A stretch of 35,271 nucleotides of DNA, taken from the NCBI GenBank assembly GCA_017882045.1, contig JADGQF010000011.1:1-35271 (forward strand), written 5' to 3'. Positions within the stretch are counted from its first letter, which is position 1, and every line of letters begins with the position of its first letter. Position numbers and translations under genes: made by a program. The notes below the pieces were generated by a model that saw only the letters and a list, made by a program, of their open reading frames with translations, ran no database searches and was not told the origin of the DNA. Source of the DNA: Anaerolineales bacterium. GTDB lineage: Bacteria; Chloroflexota; Anaerolineae; CG2-30-64-16. Positions 29,201 through 35,271 of the stretch are shown here, in pieces.

Positions 29201-29946
29201 AGGCCGATCCAGGGGCCGCGGCTCTGCGTGAAAACGATGGCGACAAGCTGAACTATCAGCACGAACACGTAGCCGCCCGCGCGTAGAGCATCGGCGGTGG
29301 TGCCGGTCTCGCTGTCGAGCACCGCGACGAGGCTGTTAACCAGGCGTTCGAGGGTCAGGAACACGGCCATGATCAGATAGGCGGCGACAAAAATCGCGTT
29401 GCCCATGTTGGCGGCCACACGATCTGTGACGTTTCCACCCCATGGCAGCGGGTCGATACCCATGTGCTGGATCATGGCGTATATGCTGATCGGCAGGCTT
29501 GTGAGGATGACGGCGTAAAAGATCCGATTGACCTGGGCGCGGGTACGCAGGTGGGTCAGGGTCACGAAGAACATGACCACGTAGCTGACGTAGGTGAATG
29601 TGCCCTGCAGACGCACGTATGAACCCAGCAGGCTGATGCGCGGTACCACTGAGAGGGCGGTGCTCAACAAGTAGCAGAAGACCAGGATAAGGGTGGGCAG
29701 GACCAACGGTGTGCTGTGAATGCGCTGCCACAAGGCAGGCCCGCCGGCCAGGCCTCGCCAGCCGTCGAGCAGTTGCACCAGCCAGACCACTGCCATGAGC
29801 AGGGCGATCGAACGCAGGAGATGCAGTTTGTCTGGTTCGAAGACGCGATTACTGGATGTGTTGAAAAAGAGGGGTGTAACGATGAGAGCGGCCAGCCAGC
29901 CGGCTTCGATTATAGCATCGCAGATACGACTAAGTTTGCTCTGCAT
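26293..29946 (-). CDS. O-antigen ligase/polymerase-like membrane protein with TPR domain
   Basis: Giant 1217-aa protein. The N-terminal ~540 residues form about a dozen helices with the O-antigen ligase layout, including a large periplasmic loop ([38 protein letters not shown]) carrying the usual conserved Arg/His residues. A ~60-residue Ala/Arg/Pro linker (about 600-660) leads to a second membrane block (about 665-850). A C-terminal TPR array (about 865-1217) includes [38 protein letters not shown] and [11 protein letters not shown]. It probably joins or polymerises lipid-linked glycans, with the TPRs recruiting partners; no acceptor can be read. ATG 29946 has AGGA five bases upstream; its stop overlaps the WecA-like gene. 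Confidence 0.9.
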   Translation of the reverse strand: MQSKLSRICDAIIEAGWLAALIVTPLFFNTSSNRVFEPDKLHLLRSIALLMAVVWLVQLLDGWRGLAGGPALWQRIHSTPLVLPTLILVFCYLLSTALSVVPRISLLGSYVRLQGTFTYVSYVVMFFVTLTHLRTRAQVNRIFYAVILTSLPISIYAMIQHMGIDPLPWGGNVTDRVAANMGNAIFVAAYLIMAVFLTLERLVNSLVAVLDSETGTTADALRAGGYVFVLIVQLVAIVFTQSRGPWIGLAVGLYVFGMLGILLLSRWSEGRSRVTAWLSRAVRPVWATVIGLTIAGVAFLVVFNLPNTPLKSLRQVRYVGRLGTLFSTTDGTNAVRVLIWQGVVDMMLEPHPPIAAPDGAPDKLNAIRPLVGYGPESMWVAYNRFYPPDLAHYEARNASPDRSHNETFDTLVRTGAIGFAAQLLLYGSIFFYSLRWLGLIRSRARRNLFIAMLVAGGVLGVLAPALADHSLRLAGIGLPAGLIVGFILYVTVDLLSAPPADEAGVDAPAAENGHDGQGAVAHIPVRLSAEQQLIILALFAAIVAHFTEIHFGIAIAATLTHFWILSAVLVVTGLGWLDKTETAATVAAAFRSPAGQPARVAAAAVVASKGAAGAGNRAKTSAKDPSLARRDTPPARISSKARPRTVQPAARNATPYAILPYAGIIMLITLVLVWDYLINQTGAANPLAMLWAAFTTRLIEATGTVVAAPMLAILVLFTWLIGIMAALAETYRMQPANRSYEWARNAVICTGVALGTFLVYGLIQAGRLQYNGVQGLDIFRRQASNIVLFDAVLLLVMLGMAAAVWLADGRARPTATFCTGPALPLVGALALTPLAFFLIADLNIQIVQADTYYKSGLAFEGRGQWESAVVLYNEAVKIEPNEDYYYLFLGRAMLEYASSGQPGAAKLPANLSGFTIQELQQTIDAGLQSANREDLMRATYAALTAAQRLNPLNTDHTANLARLFRAWAFSNTQNPTQAFSNQQLRQLVIDQPNTVDVTKLQQSLQYYKEATDLSPQNAQLFNEMSSVQFIMGNLQGAKASLDRSMALDKRFAQTYPLLGDLLAEMGDKPGAAAAYKQASLMTPNDISVLGALGVYAAQAGDIQTAVSAFDKIVSQESMALASDQDALAALNAQAQAAGGYDKLGASAQTRQQQLQSSIGSHTGQLEMSYRNKALVLRDAGRTEEALSAAKSALQTAADADKPAVQQLIDELQKKISG

Positions 29947-29970
29947 AACGATCCTGTTCTTTGACAGTTA

Positions 29971-29988
29971 GCCGGGCACGCGCCCGGC
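29971..29988. other. GC hairpin before the ligase gene
   Basis: GCCGGGC (29971-29977) and GCCCGGC (29982-29988) form a perfect 7-bp stem with an ACGC loop, 25 bp before the ligase ATG. No T-run follows on the minus strand. It could attenuate transcription from upstream glycosyltransferase genes or structure the leader. Confidence 0.5.
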
Positions 29989-30014
29989 TTCAAGTTATAT
30001 TACCGCAGTAGCGA

Positions 30015-30042
30015 GCAAAACGCAAAACGTAAAACGTAACAT
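30015..30042. repeat. Heptad tract (A-rich type) before the ligase gene
   Basis: Four 7-bp units start at 30015, 30022, 30029 and 30036; middle units are GCAAAAC and GTAAAAC. The reverse complement places TTGCGT (30025-30020) 17 bp from TAATAT (30002-29997), so the tract may also supply a weak promoter for the ligase-WecA genes. Same period as the tracts at 1412, 15880 and 23753, but without a hairpin. Confidence 0.6.
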
Positions 30043-30049
30043 AAGCTAT

Positions 30050-31171
30050 CTAAGTTTGATACAATTCCAGGATTCGGTCGACCATTACTTCCATCGCAAA
30101 CTCAGCCGCAGCCCGTTGGCGCGCCGCCGCACCCATGCGAGCCCGGAGTGCCGGGTCGGCCAGTAGCTGGTTGATCGCCCGTGCCAGGGCGTCTGGGTCG
30201 CGCGGAGGCACGACAAATCCGGTCACTCCGTTCTGGTTGACGTAGGAGGTGCCGGTGCCCAACTCGGTGCACACCACCGGGAGGCCCGCGGCCATCGCTT
30301 CGACCTGCACCAGGCCGAAGGCCTCGCTCGGATGGCTGGCGGGCAACACGAACAGATTTGCCAGGTGGTAGACTGCCGGCAGATCGGCATCGGGCACCTC
30401 TCCCAGCCAGGCAATGCGGTCGGAGACTCCGATGGTTTCGGCCAGAGCGCGCCACTCGTTCTCCATCGGCCCGCTGCCAACGACCAGGAGGCGGGCCGCG
30501 ATCTGCGGCAGTGCACGGATGAGGCTGTCCAGCCCCTTATAGTAGCGCAGACGGCCAACAAAGAGCAGCACGGGCAGGGCGGGGGGCAAGGGCAAATTGC
30601 CCAGGTACCGGTCACAAACACGCTTGAGATCAGCCTCGCCGGGAGCGGCAGTGAAGCGGGCAAGTGGGATGCCGTAGGGGAGGAGATGCACTTTGTCCTG
30701 CAGATCCGCGAGATACACGCTCCTGCGCATAGGAGGGCTGGCGACAATGATAGCATCGACCGAGCGAAGGACCTGTTGCATCAGGGGACGGTAGAAGCGC
30801 AGGATCGTCGCCTGGCGCACCACGTCGCTATGGTAGGTCAGGATGGTGCGCTGACCGCGGCGCACCATCCACTGGCTGACCTCGCCAACGGGATAAGGGA
30901 AGTGGAGGTGTACCACGTCCGGGCGCTGGCGTATGAGCTGCCAGGGCAGGGCCACGCTGAGGGGGGTCGAGGCGACTGTGGCCAGGCGGCCGGCGCGGAT
31001 GACGCTGACGCCACCCTCGGTCGCGACCGTCGTGCGCAGGCCGGCGGGGTTGGTCACCAGGACGGTCACCCTGTGCCCGCGCGCGGCTTGCCCCTCGCCC
31101 AGTACCCTGACGTGGTTTTCGATCCCACCGAGTATGGGCGGGTAGTCTTTGTAAACGTGGAGGATGTTCAC
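30050..31171 (-). CDS. GT4-family glycosyltransferase
   Basis: Cytosolic retaining glycosyltransferase of the GT-B fold, 373 aa. The N-terminal acceptor domain begins ILHVYKDYPPILGGIENH with the GGIE loop (15-18). The C-terminal donor domain has FVGRLRYYKGLDSLIRAL (204-221) and the E-x7-E motif E283/E291 in EAFGLVQVE. It adds a sugar from an NDP-sugar to the lipid-linked glycan; donor and linkage cannot be told. The next gene upstream ends 33 bp away, and a heptad tract separates it from the ligase gene downstream. Confidence 0.92.
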   Translation of the reverse strand: MNILHVYKDYPPILGGIENHVRVLGEGQAARGHRVTVLVTNPAGLRTTVATEGGVSVIRAGRLATVASTPLSVALPWQLIRQRPDVVHLHFPYPVGEVSQWMVRRGQRTILTYHSDVVRQATILRFYRPLMQQVLRSVDAIIVASPPMRRSVYLADLQDKVHLLPYGIPLARFTAAPGEADLKRVCDRYLGNLPLPPALPVLLFVGRLRYYKGLDSLIRALPQIAARLLVVGSGPMENEWRALAETIGVSDRIAWLGEVPDADLPAVYHLANLFVLPASHPSEAFGLVQVEAMAAGLPVVCTELGTGTSYVNQNGVTGFVVPPRDPDALARAINQLLADPALRARMGAAARQRAAAEFAMEVMVDRILELYQT

Positions 31172-31204
31172 AAGCGATTCTACCCCCGATCCCGGCCGGC
31201 GCGG

Positions 31205-32329
31205 CTAAAGGTCCACCAACTGCTGGTAGACAGCCAACGTTTCCTCGGCAGTGCGTTCCCAGGAGAAACGGGCTGCTTGCTCCTCGCCTCGTACGCGCAT
31301 CTGTGCGTGTAGCGCGCTGTCGGTCAACACTCGAGTGATAGCGCCGGCAATCTCGTCGACGTGCGTTGGGTCGACGAGCAGGGCGGCATCCCCGGCCACC
31401 TCAGGCAAGCTTGAAGTGTTGGAGCAGATGACGGGCGTGCGGCAGGCCATAGCCTCCAACACCGGCAGCCCGAAGCCCTCGCAAAGACTGGGGAGGACCA
31501 GGGCCTGCGCGCCGGTGTAGACCGCCGGCAAGTCGGCATCCGGGACGAAGCCCGGAAAGATCACATGCTCGCGGACGGGCGAGTGCTCCAGGGCAGCGAA
31601 GAAATCGTCGTACAACCAGCCGCGCTTGCCGACAATCACCAGCGCGTCGCTCAAACCCTCTCGGTATATGCGCTCGAAGGCGGCCAGCAGCCGGCCCAGA
31701 TTTTTGCGCGGCTCGATTGTGCCTACGAATAGCAGATAACGCGCCGGCAGATCGTAGCGCGCCAGCGCCGAGGCGACTGCCACCGCCGACTGCCGGCAGA
31801 AGCGAGGATCGGCTGCCTCGTAAATGACGGTGATCTTTTCTGACGGCACCCCATACGCGGCCATCAAGTCGCGCCGGGCTGCTTCCGAGACCGCGATAAT
31901 ATGGGAGGCCCGCCGGCAGTACAAAGGCATCGTCAGGTTAAGATACCAGCGGTTTAGCCGCTTGTGGTGCTGCGGCAGTTGGCGGAAGATCAGGTCGTGC
32001 ACCGTGAGGACGGTGGGGATACCGCGTAAGGGCAGCAGTAGATGTTCCGTGGCATGAAACAAGCGGGCGCCCGGCACAAGACGGTTGAAGCCCGTCCCGG
32101 CCAGTTGGCCTAGCCAAACCAGCATGCGCCAGGGCTTGTAGCCCAGCGCGACTGTGTGGGTCGGTGTTTGTTCCAGGCCCTTGAGGGGTTCGATCCCGTT
32201 CTCGGCATTATAGAAAAAGGCCAGCCGGTCGGGGACTCTATCCGCCAGCTCGCGCGCCAGGCTCTCGGCGTAACGCCCGAGGCCGGCCCGGCGGTGCACC
32301 GCGGCGGAGATGTCCAGGTAAAGGCTCAT
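31205..32329 (-). CDS. GT4-family glycosyltransferase (mannosyltransferase-like)
   Basis: GT-B fold enzyme of 374 aa. It begins with LDISAAVHRRAGLGRYAESLARELA, the GxGRY form common in mannosyl- and rhamnosyltransferases of polysaccharide clusters. HDLIF (111-115) and SEA (148-150) follow; the donor site is FVGTIEPRKNLGRLLAAF and the E-x7-E motif E284/E292 in EGFGLPVLE. ATG 32329 is preceded by GAGGTG. It is closely similar to the next gene upstream (32381-33517): the donor domains share PSLxEGFGLPVLEAMACxTPVIC and SSLPEVAG, which suggests duplication within the cluster. Confidence 0.92.
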   Translation of the reverse strand: MSLYLDISAAVHRRAGLGRYAESLARELADRVPDRLAFFYNAENGIEPLKGLEQTPTHTVALGYKPWRMLVWLGQLAGTGFNRLVPGARLFHATEHLLLPLRGIPTVLTVHDLIFRQLPQHHKRLNRWYLNLTMPLYCRRASHIIAVSEAARRDLMAAYGVPSEKITVIYEAADPRFCRQSAVAVASALARYDLPARYLLFVGTIEPRKNLGRLLAAFERIYREGLSDALVIVGKRGWLYDDFFAALEHSPVREHVIFPGFVPDADLPAVYTGAQALVLPSLCEGFGLPVLEAMACRTPVICSNTSSLPEVAGDAALLVDPTHVDEIAGAITRVLTDSALHAQMRVRGEEQAARFSWERTAEETLAVYQQLVDL

Positions 32330-32380
32330 GGCACCTCAGATGAAGCCACACCATCAGCTTCAATGTAATCAATCATAATA

Positions 32381-33517
32381 CTACGCCCCGTGTACGTCAA
32401 CGGAATGACTGAGTGAGCGGTATGCCTCAGCGGTGCGGCGTGCAGTCTCTCGCCAGGAGAAGCGATCGGCTTGAGCCAGGCCTCGGGCGCGCAAAAGCCG
32501 GCGCCGCTCGTCGTCATCCAGCACGCTCTGCAGCGCTTCTGCCAACGCCTCGACATTCGCTGGGTCGATGAGGACGGCTGCATTGCCGGCTACTTCCGGT
32601 AGGCTGGAGGTACTCGAGCAGATGACGGGCGTGCCACAGGCCATGGCCTCCAACACCGGCAGGCCAAAGCCCTCGTAAAGCGAAGGGAAAACGAACAGCA
32701 TCGCCCCGCTGTACAGCGCGGGCAAATCCGCTTCGGCCACCGGCCCGGCGAAGGCCACGGCCTCGCGCAGCCCCAGCTCTTCGCAGAGGCGCTTTGCCTC
32801 CGGGTAACGCTCGTCCCAATGGCCGGCAATCACCAACTGGACGGTGGAGTGCGGGTTCCGGCTCTTAAAATGCGACCAGGCTTCGACCAACTTGACCAGG
32901 TTCTTGTGTGGTTTGTTTACACCGAGGTATAGCACGTACTGTTCCGGTAGGTGGTGCTTCCACCGTACGGCGTTGATCTGTTCGGGCGCGGCTGGGCGCA
33001 TCCGTTCGTCCGCGGCCAGCGGGGTAACGGCCAGACGCTCCGGATCGGCGTGAAAGTAGCGGATGAGGTCTGTCCTGGTGGACTCCGAGATGGCCAGGGT
33101 CAGCCCGGCAGTCCGCAAGGCCAGAACGGTGGCCAGGCGATAAATCAGCGGCTGCCAACGGCTGAAATAGTGCGGGTAACGGATGGGGATCAAGTCGTAG
33201 TAGGTGAGCACGGTTGGGACGCCGGGCAGATAAGGCATCAGGTAGTAGGCGCTGTGATAGACGTCCGCCCGGCTCTGGCGCAGGATGCGCGGCACGGCCC
33301 ATTGCTGGCGTAGAGCGAACGGCGAGACGGGACAGGTGATACGCGGCAGTTCGGGCAGCGCGAGGCGGGAGGCCGGCGCCGAGGGATCTTGCAGCAGCGA
33401 CAGTTCCAGGTCAGGCGCGACCTGGATCAGCGCACGCGCCAGGTTGACCGCGTAGCGCCCGATGCCGGGAAAGTGATCTGTAGCAGTGCGAGCGTCCAGG
33501 ACAACGCGAGCGATCAC
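32381..33517 (-). CDS. GT4-family glycosyltransferase, paralogue of the 31205 gene
   Basis: GT-B fold enzyme of 378 aa. N-terminal VVLDARTATDHFPGIGRYAVNLARAL has the same GxGRY loop; YDLIP (107-111) and ISEST (143-147) match the acceptor-side motifs. The donor domain has LGVNKPHKNLVKLVEAW and E282/E290 in EGFGLPVLE. The strong resemblance of its C-terminal half to the neighbouring enzyme points to tandem duplication, with the diverged N-terminal half probably setting acceptor choice. The gene lies 61 bp after the methyltransferase gene and 51 bp before its paralogue. Confidence 0.92.
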   Translation of the reverse strand: MIARVVLDARTATDHFPGIGRYAVNLARALIQVAPDLELSLLQDPSAPASRLALPELPRITCPVSPFALRQQWAVPRILRQSRADVYHSAYYLMPYLPGVPTVLTYYDLIPIRYPHYFSRWQPLIYRLATVLALRTAGLTLAISESTRTDLIRYFHADPERLAVTPLAADERMRPAAPEQINAVRWKHHLPEQYVLYLGVNKPHKNLVKLVEAWSHFKSRNPHSTVQLVIAGHWDERYPEAKRLCEELGLREAVAFAGPVAEADLPALYSGAMLFVFPSLYEGFGLPVLEAMACGTPVICSSTSSLPEVAGNAAVLIDPANVEALAEALQSVLDDDERRRLLRARGLAQADRFSWRETARRTAEAYRSLSHSVDVHGA

Positions 33518-33578
33518 GGTCTCTCTTTCGAACGGACTCCGATCGGACAGGTCATCGGGCGTTGCAGACGCTCAACGT

Positions 33579-34472
33579 TCAACCTGCCTTACGGGCAAAA
33601 GCGACCAGCGAGGTCGTCCATAGCGGCAAGCCGGCGCGATTGAGCCAACGCGTGGCTTTGTTGTACGTCTTCATGGCCAGGTACTTTGGGCGGCTTTGGT
33701 AGCGCAGCGTGTCCAGGTGGCCGAATTCCAGGTGATCGAACTCCAGGTGATCGAAATCACCCACCTCGCACAGCAGCCGGCGGGCCGTGCCCGGCGAAAA
33801 ATGGCTGACGTGCTGGAAGGGCGCGTTGTAGGGCCCTTTGCCCGGCCGCAGGACCCCCAGGATACGCCCTTTGGTCACCTGAAAAGCCGCGTTGCCGCTG
33901 TGGAATGACAACAGTCCGCCTGGTCGCAGCAAGCATAGGGCCGCCCTGAGCAGGCTCTTCGGGTCATTCAGGTGCTCGATCACGTCCCACAGGGTGATGA
34001 CGTCGAAGGATTCGCCGGGCAACGACAGGTGCTCCAGGGGCTCATCATAGACCATGAAGCCCCGGGCGCGTGCCGCAGCGGCGACCTGCTGGTCGATCTC
34101 CAAGCCCGTCACGCTGAATCCGTGTTCGCTCGCCACCGATGGGAAATCGCCGTAGGCGCAGCCAATGTCCAGCAGGGCCGGCGTGCCAGGGGCACGCAGG
34201 ATCGCTTTCAGCCTGCGGCAGCCGGCCTCATAAATAGGGCGGTTGACTTGCAGCGCATCGTGCCAGGCGCCGCCGCCGCCCGTCCCGGTGACGGCTTCGC
34301 GGTTCAGCCGAGGGTTGATATAGACCATGCCGCAGATCTGGCAACGTACCAGGTCGAATGTGTAACGCCGGCCGGCCACGGTCTGCCAATCGTGGGTCAG
34401 GAAGGCCGGTCGGTCCGCGCCACACACAGGGCAGTTGGCGCGCCGCCAGGGGTTGCCCGTTTGAGAATTCAT
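33579..34472 (-). CDS. Zinc-ribbon class I SAM methyltransferase
   Basis: A 297-aa protein with an N-terminal zinc ribbon (C14-P-V-C17, C44-Q-I-C47, followed by GMVYINPR) and a Rossmann methyltransferase: motif I LDIGCAYGD (101-109), GLEID (123-127), and TLWDVIEHLNDPKSLL. It resembles the Methyltransf_23 group found in polysaccharide clusters, which often methylate glycan chains or sugar nucleotides; the substrate is inferred only from neighbours. A run EFDHLEFGHLD comes from a 15-bp tandem DNA repeat (33713-33757). ATG 34472 has GAGGAAAA directly upstream; the preceding GT2 gene ends 7 bp away. Confidence 0.88.
   Translation of the reverse strand: MNSQTGNPWRRANCPVCGADRPAFLTHDWQTVAGRRYTFDLVRCQICGMVYINPRLNREAVTGTGGGGAWHDALQVNRPIYEAGCRRLKAILRAPGTPALLDIGCAYGDFPSVASEHGFSVTGLEIDQQVAAAARARGFMVYDEPLEHLSLPGESFDVITLWDVIEHLNDPKSLLRAALCLLRPGGLLSFHSGNAAFQVTKGRILGVLRPGKGPYNAPFQHVSHFSPGTARRLLCEVGDFDHLEFDHLEFGHLDTLRYQSRPKYLAMKTYNKATRWLNRAGLPLWTTSLVAFARKAG
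33713..33757. repeat. Three 15-bp tandem repeats inside the methyltransferase gene
   Basis: Units at 33713, 33728 and 33743 each begin CCAGGTG; units 2 and 3 differ at one position, unit 1 at a few more. They keep frame and encode FDHLE-like pentapeptides on the minus strand. Confidence 0.8.
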
Positions 34473-34479
34473 TTTTCCT

Positions 34480-35271
34480 CTAACTTTCTGGAGCTGCGGA
34501 CACCAGCCGGCTATAGACCGGCAGCATCAGCTCCAGGGCCCAGCCGGCCGCCTTGCCGTAGTGCTTGTGGTAGAAGTAGCGCAGGCTGTCCCGGTAGGCC
34601 CGTTGGGCAGCCGGATTGCGGCGTATGCTCTGCCCGCCGAGGTGAGTGATGGCCACCTGCGGGTTGTAATAGACCTGCCAATCGGCACGACGCAGGCGCA
34701 GGCACCATTCGTTGTCCTCGAAATACATGAACATCTTCTCGTCCATCAGCCCGACCTGCTCGATCGCCGCCCGGCGCACCATCATGCAGGCGCCTGAAAC
34801 CCAGTCCACTTCTTGCACTGTTTCCGTGGCCCAGTCGTGCTGATAACGCCGAAACAGGAGCCGGTTGGCGGCCCGAGCCAGGAGATAACCCGGACGGGGA
34901 TCGCCGCCGAAAGCGTAGGGTTGTGGCGTGCCGTCCGAACGCAGCAAGCGGGGACCGGCGGCGCCGGCCTGCAGGCGCGCGTCCATAAAGCGCACCAATC
35001 CCGCCAGGGTATCCGGCCGCGCGACCGTGTCGCTGTTCAAGAGCAGGAGGTACTCACCCTGTGTGGCGCGTATTCCCTGGTTGTTGGCGCGCGCGAAGCC
35101 CACGTTCTCCGTGTTGCGGATAAGGCGCACTCCCGGAAACTCGCGCGCGACCATTTCGGCGCTGCCATCGCCGGATGCGTTATCCACCACGACGACCTGG
35201 TACTCCACCCCGGCAATCGCGGCCGGTACGGAGCGCAAGCATTCGGCAAGCAATGAGGCAGTGTTATAGGA
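34480..35271 (-). CDS. GT2-family glycosyltransferase, 5'-truncated by the window edge
   Basis: GT-A fold inverting glycosyltransferase, rhamnosyltransferase-like. The frame is open to the window end, where SYNTASLLAECLRS continues the usual VSYN start, so about 5-10 residues are missing. Visible motifs are VVVDNASGDGS (nucleotide site), NVGFARANNQGI, LLLNSDT (DxD-like, metal), VSGACMMVRR and MYFEDNEWCLR, with the ED pair as likely catalytic base region. The C-terminal RNPAAQRAYRDSLRYFYHKHYG is typical of the family. It transfers a sugar to a lipid-linked glycan in the cluster; its stop lies in the ribosome site of the methyltransferase gene. Confidence 0.93.
   Translation of the reverse strand, partial: SYNTASLLAECLRSVPAAIAGVEYQVVVVDNASGDGSAEMVAREFPGVRLIRNTENVGFARANNQGIRATQGEYLLLLNSDTVARPDTLAGLVRFMDARLQAGAAGPRLLRSDGTPQPYAFGGDPRPGYLLARAANRLLFRRYQHDWATETVQEVDWVSGACMMVRRAAIEQVGLMDEKMFMYFEDNEWCLRLRRADWQVYYNPQVAITHLGGQSIRRNPAAQRAYRDSLRYFYHKHYGKAAGWALELMLPVYSRLVSAAPES

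Overview
The window is GC-rich, gene-dense bacterial chromosome. No rRNA, tRNA, CRISPR array, transposase or phage gene was seen. The gene set suggests a member of the Chloroflexota (Anaerolineae/Caldilineae-like). Clues are the short (~200 aa) EF-Ts, a tandem pair of ADP-glucose pyrophosphorylase homologues, envelope proteins with Thr/Pro-rich linkers, and a giant O-antigen-ligase/TPR protein. This placement is an inference from gene content, not a phylogenetic result.

Layout. 1-5243: 3' part of ftsH, an EamA transporter, an unrecognised two-helix membrane protein, a SAM methyltransferase (minus strand) and a secreted LysM/M23 peptidase. 5277-8465: a minus-strand ferrous-iron operon fur-feoA-feoB-feoC, headed by a 25-bp near-perfect palindrome that looks like its own Fur box. 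8566-11267: a plus-strand glgC-glgD-like pair with promoter and terminator; the second protein has lost the pyrophosphorylase loop. 11339-14747: a class A penicillin-binding protein behind a promoter whose -10 lies inside a 19-bp palindrome. 14777-21759: minus-strand housekeeping genes: rpsB, tsf, a pyrH remnant, frr, uppS, then glpX, then rho and a membrane-anchored LysM/M23 peptidase. 21905-23838: a Trm112-like protein (plus) converging on RNase Z and a cyclophilin (minus). 23839-35271: a minus-strand block with a double-cyclophilin lipoprotein, a WecA/TagO-type transferase, an O-antigen ligase/TPR protein, three GT4 and one GT2 glycosyltransferases and a methyltransferase. The last block is a surface-polysaccharide cluster that continues past the window.

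Two observations stand out. First, the position between tsf and frr, where pyrH (UMP kinase) sits in many bacteria, holds a 66-codon ORF. It aligns without gaps to the first ~50 residues of PyrH and then jumps to a late PyrH segment (ARRFDHLTY). It appears to be an internally deleted pyrH that kept its ribosome-binding site and tight operon spacing. Second, four intergenic tracts (1412-1480, 15880-15938, 23753-23818, 30015-30042) are built of degenerate 7-bp units. Three of them share a TGCGCC-containing unit and form hairpins, including a perfect 22-bp stem directly after the rho stop codon. They look like one family of heptad-periodic intergenic elements.

Several gene starts were moved from the longest ORF to a better Shine-Dalgarno-supported codon: the EamA gene, feoC, fur, rho, the membrane LysM/M23 gene and the lipoprotein.
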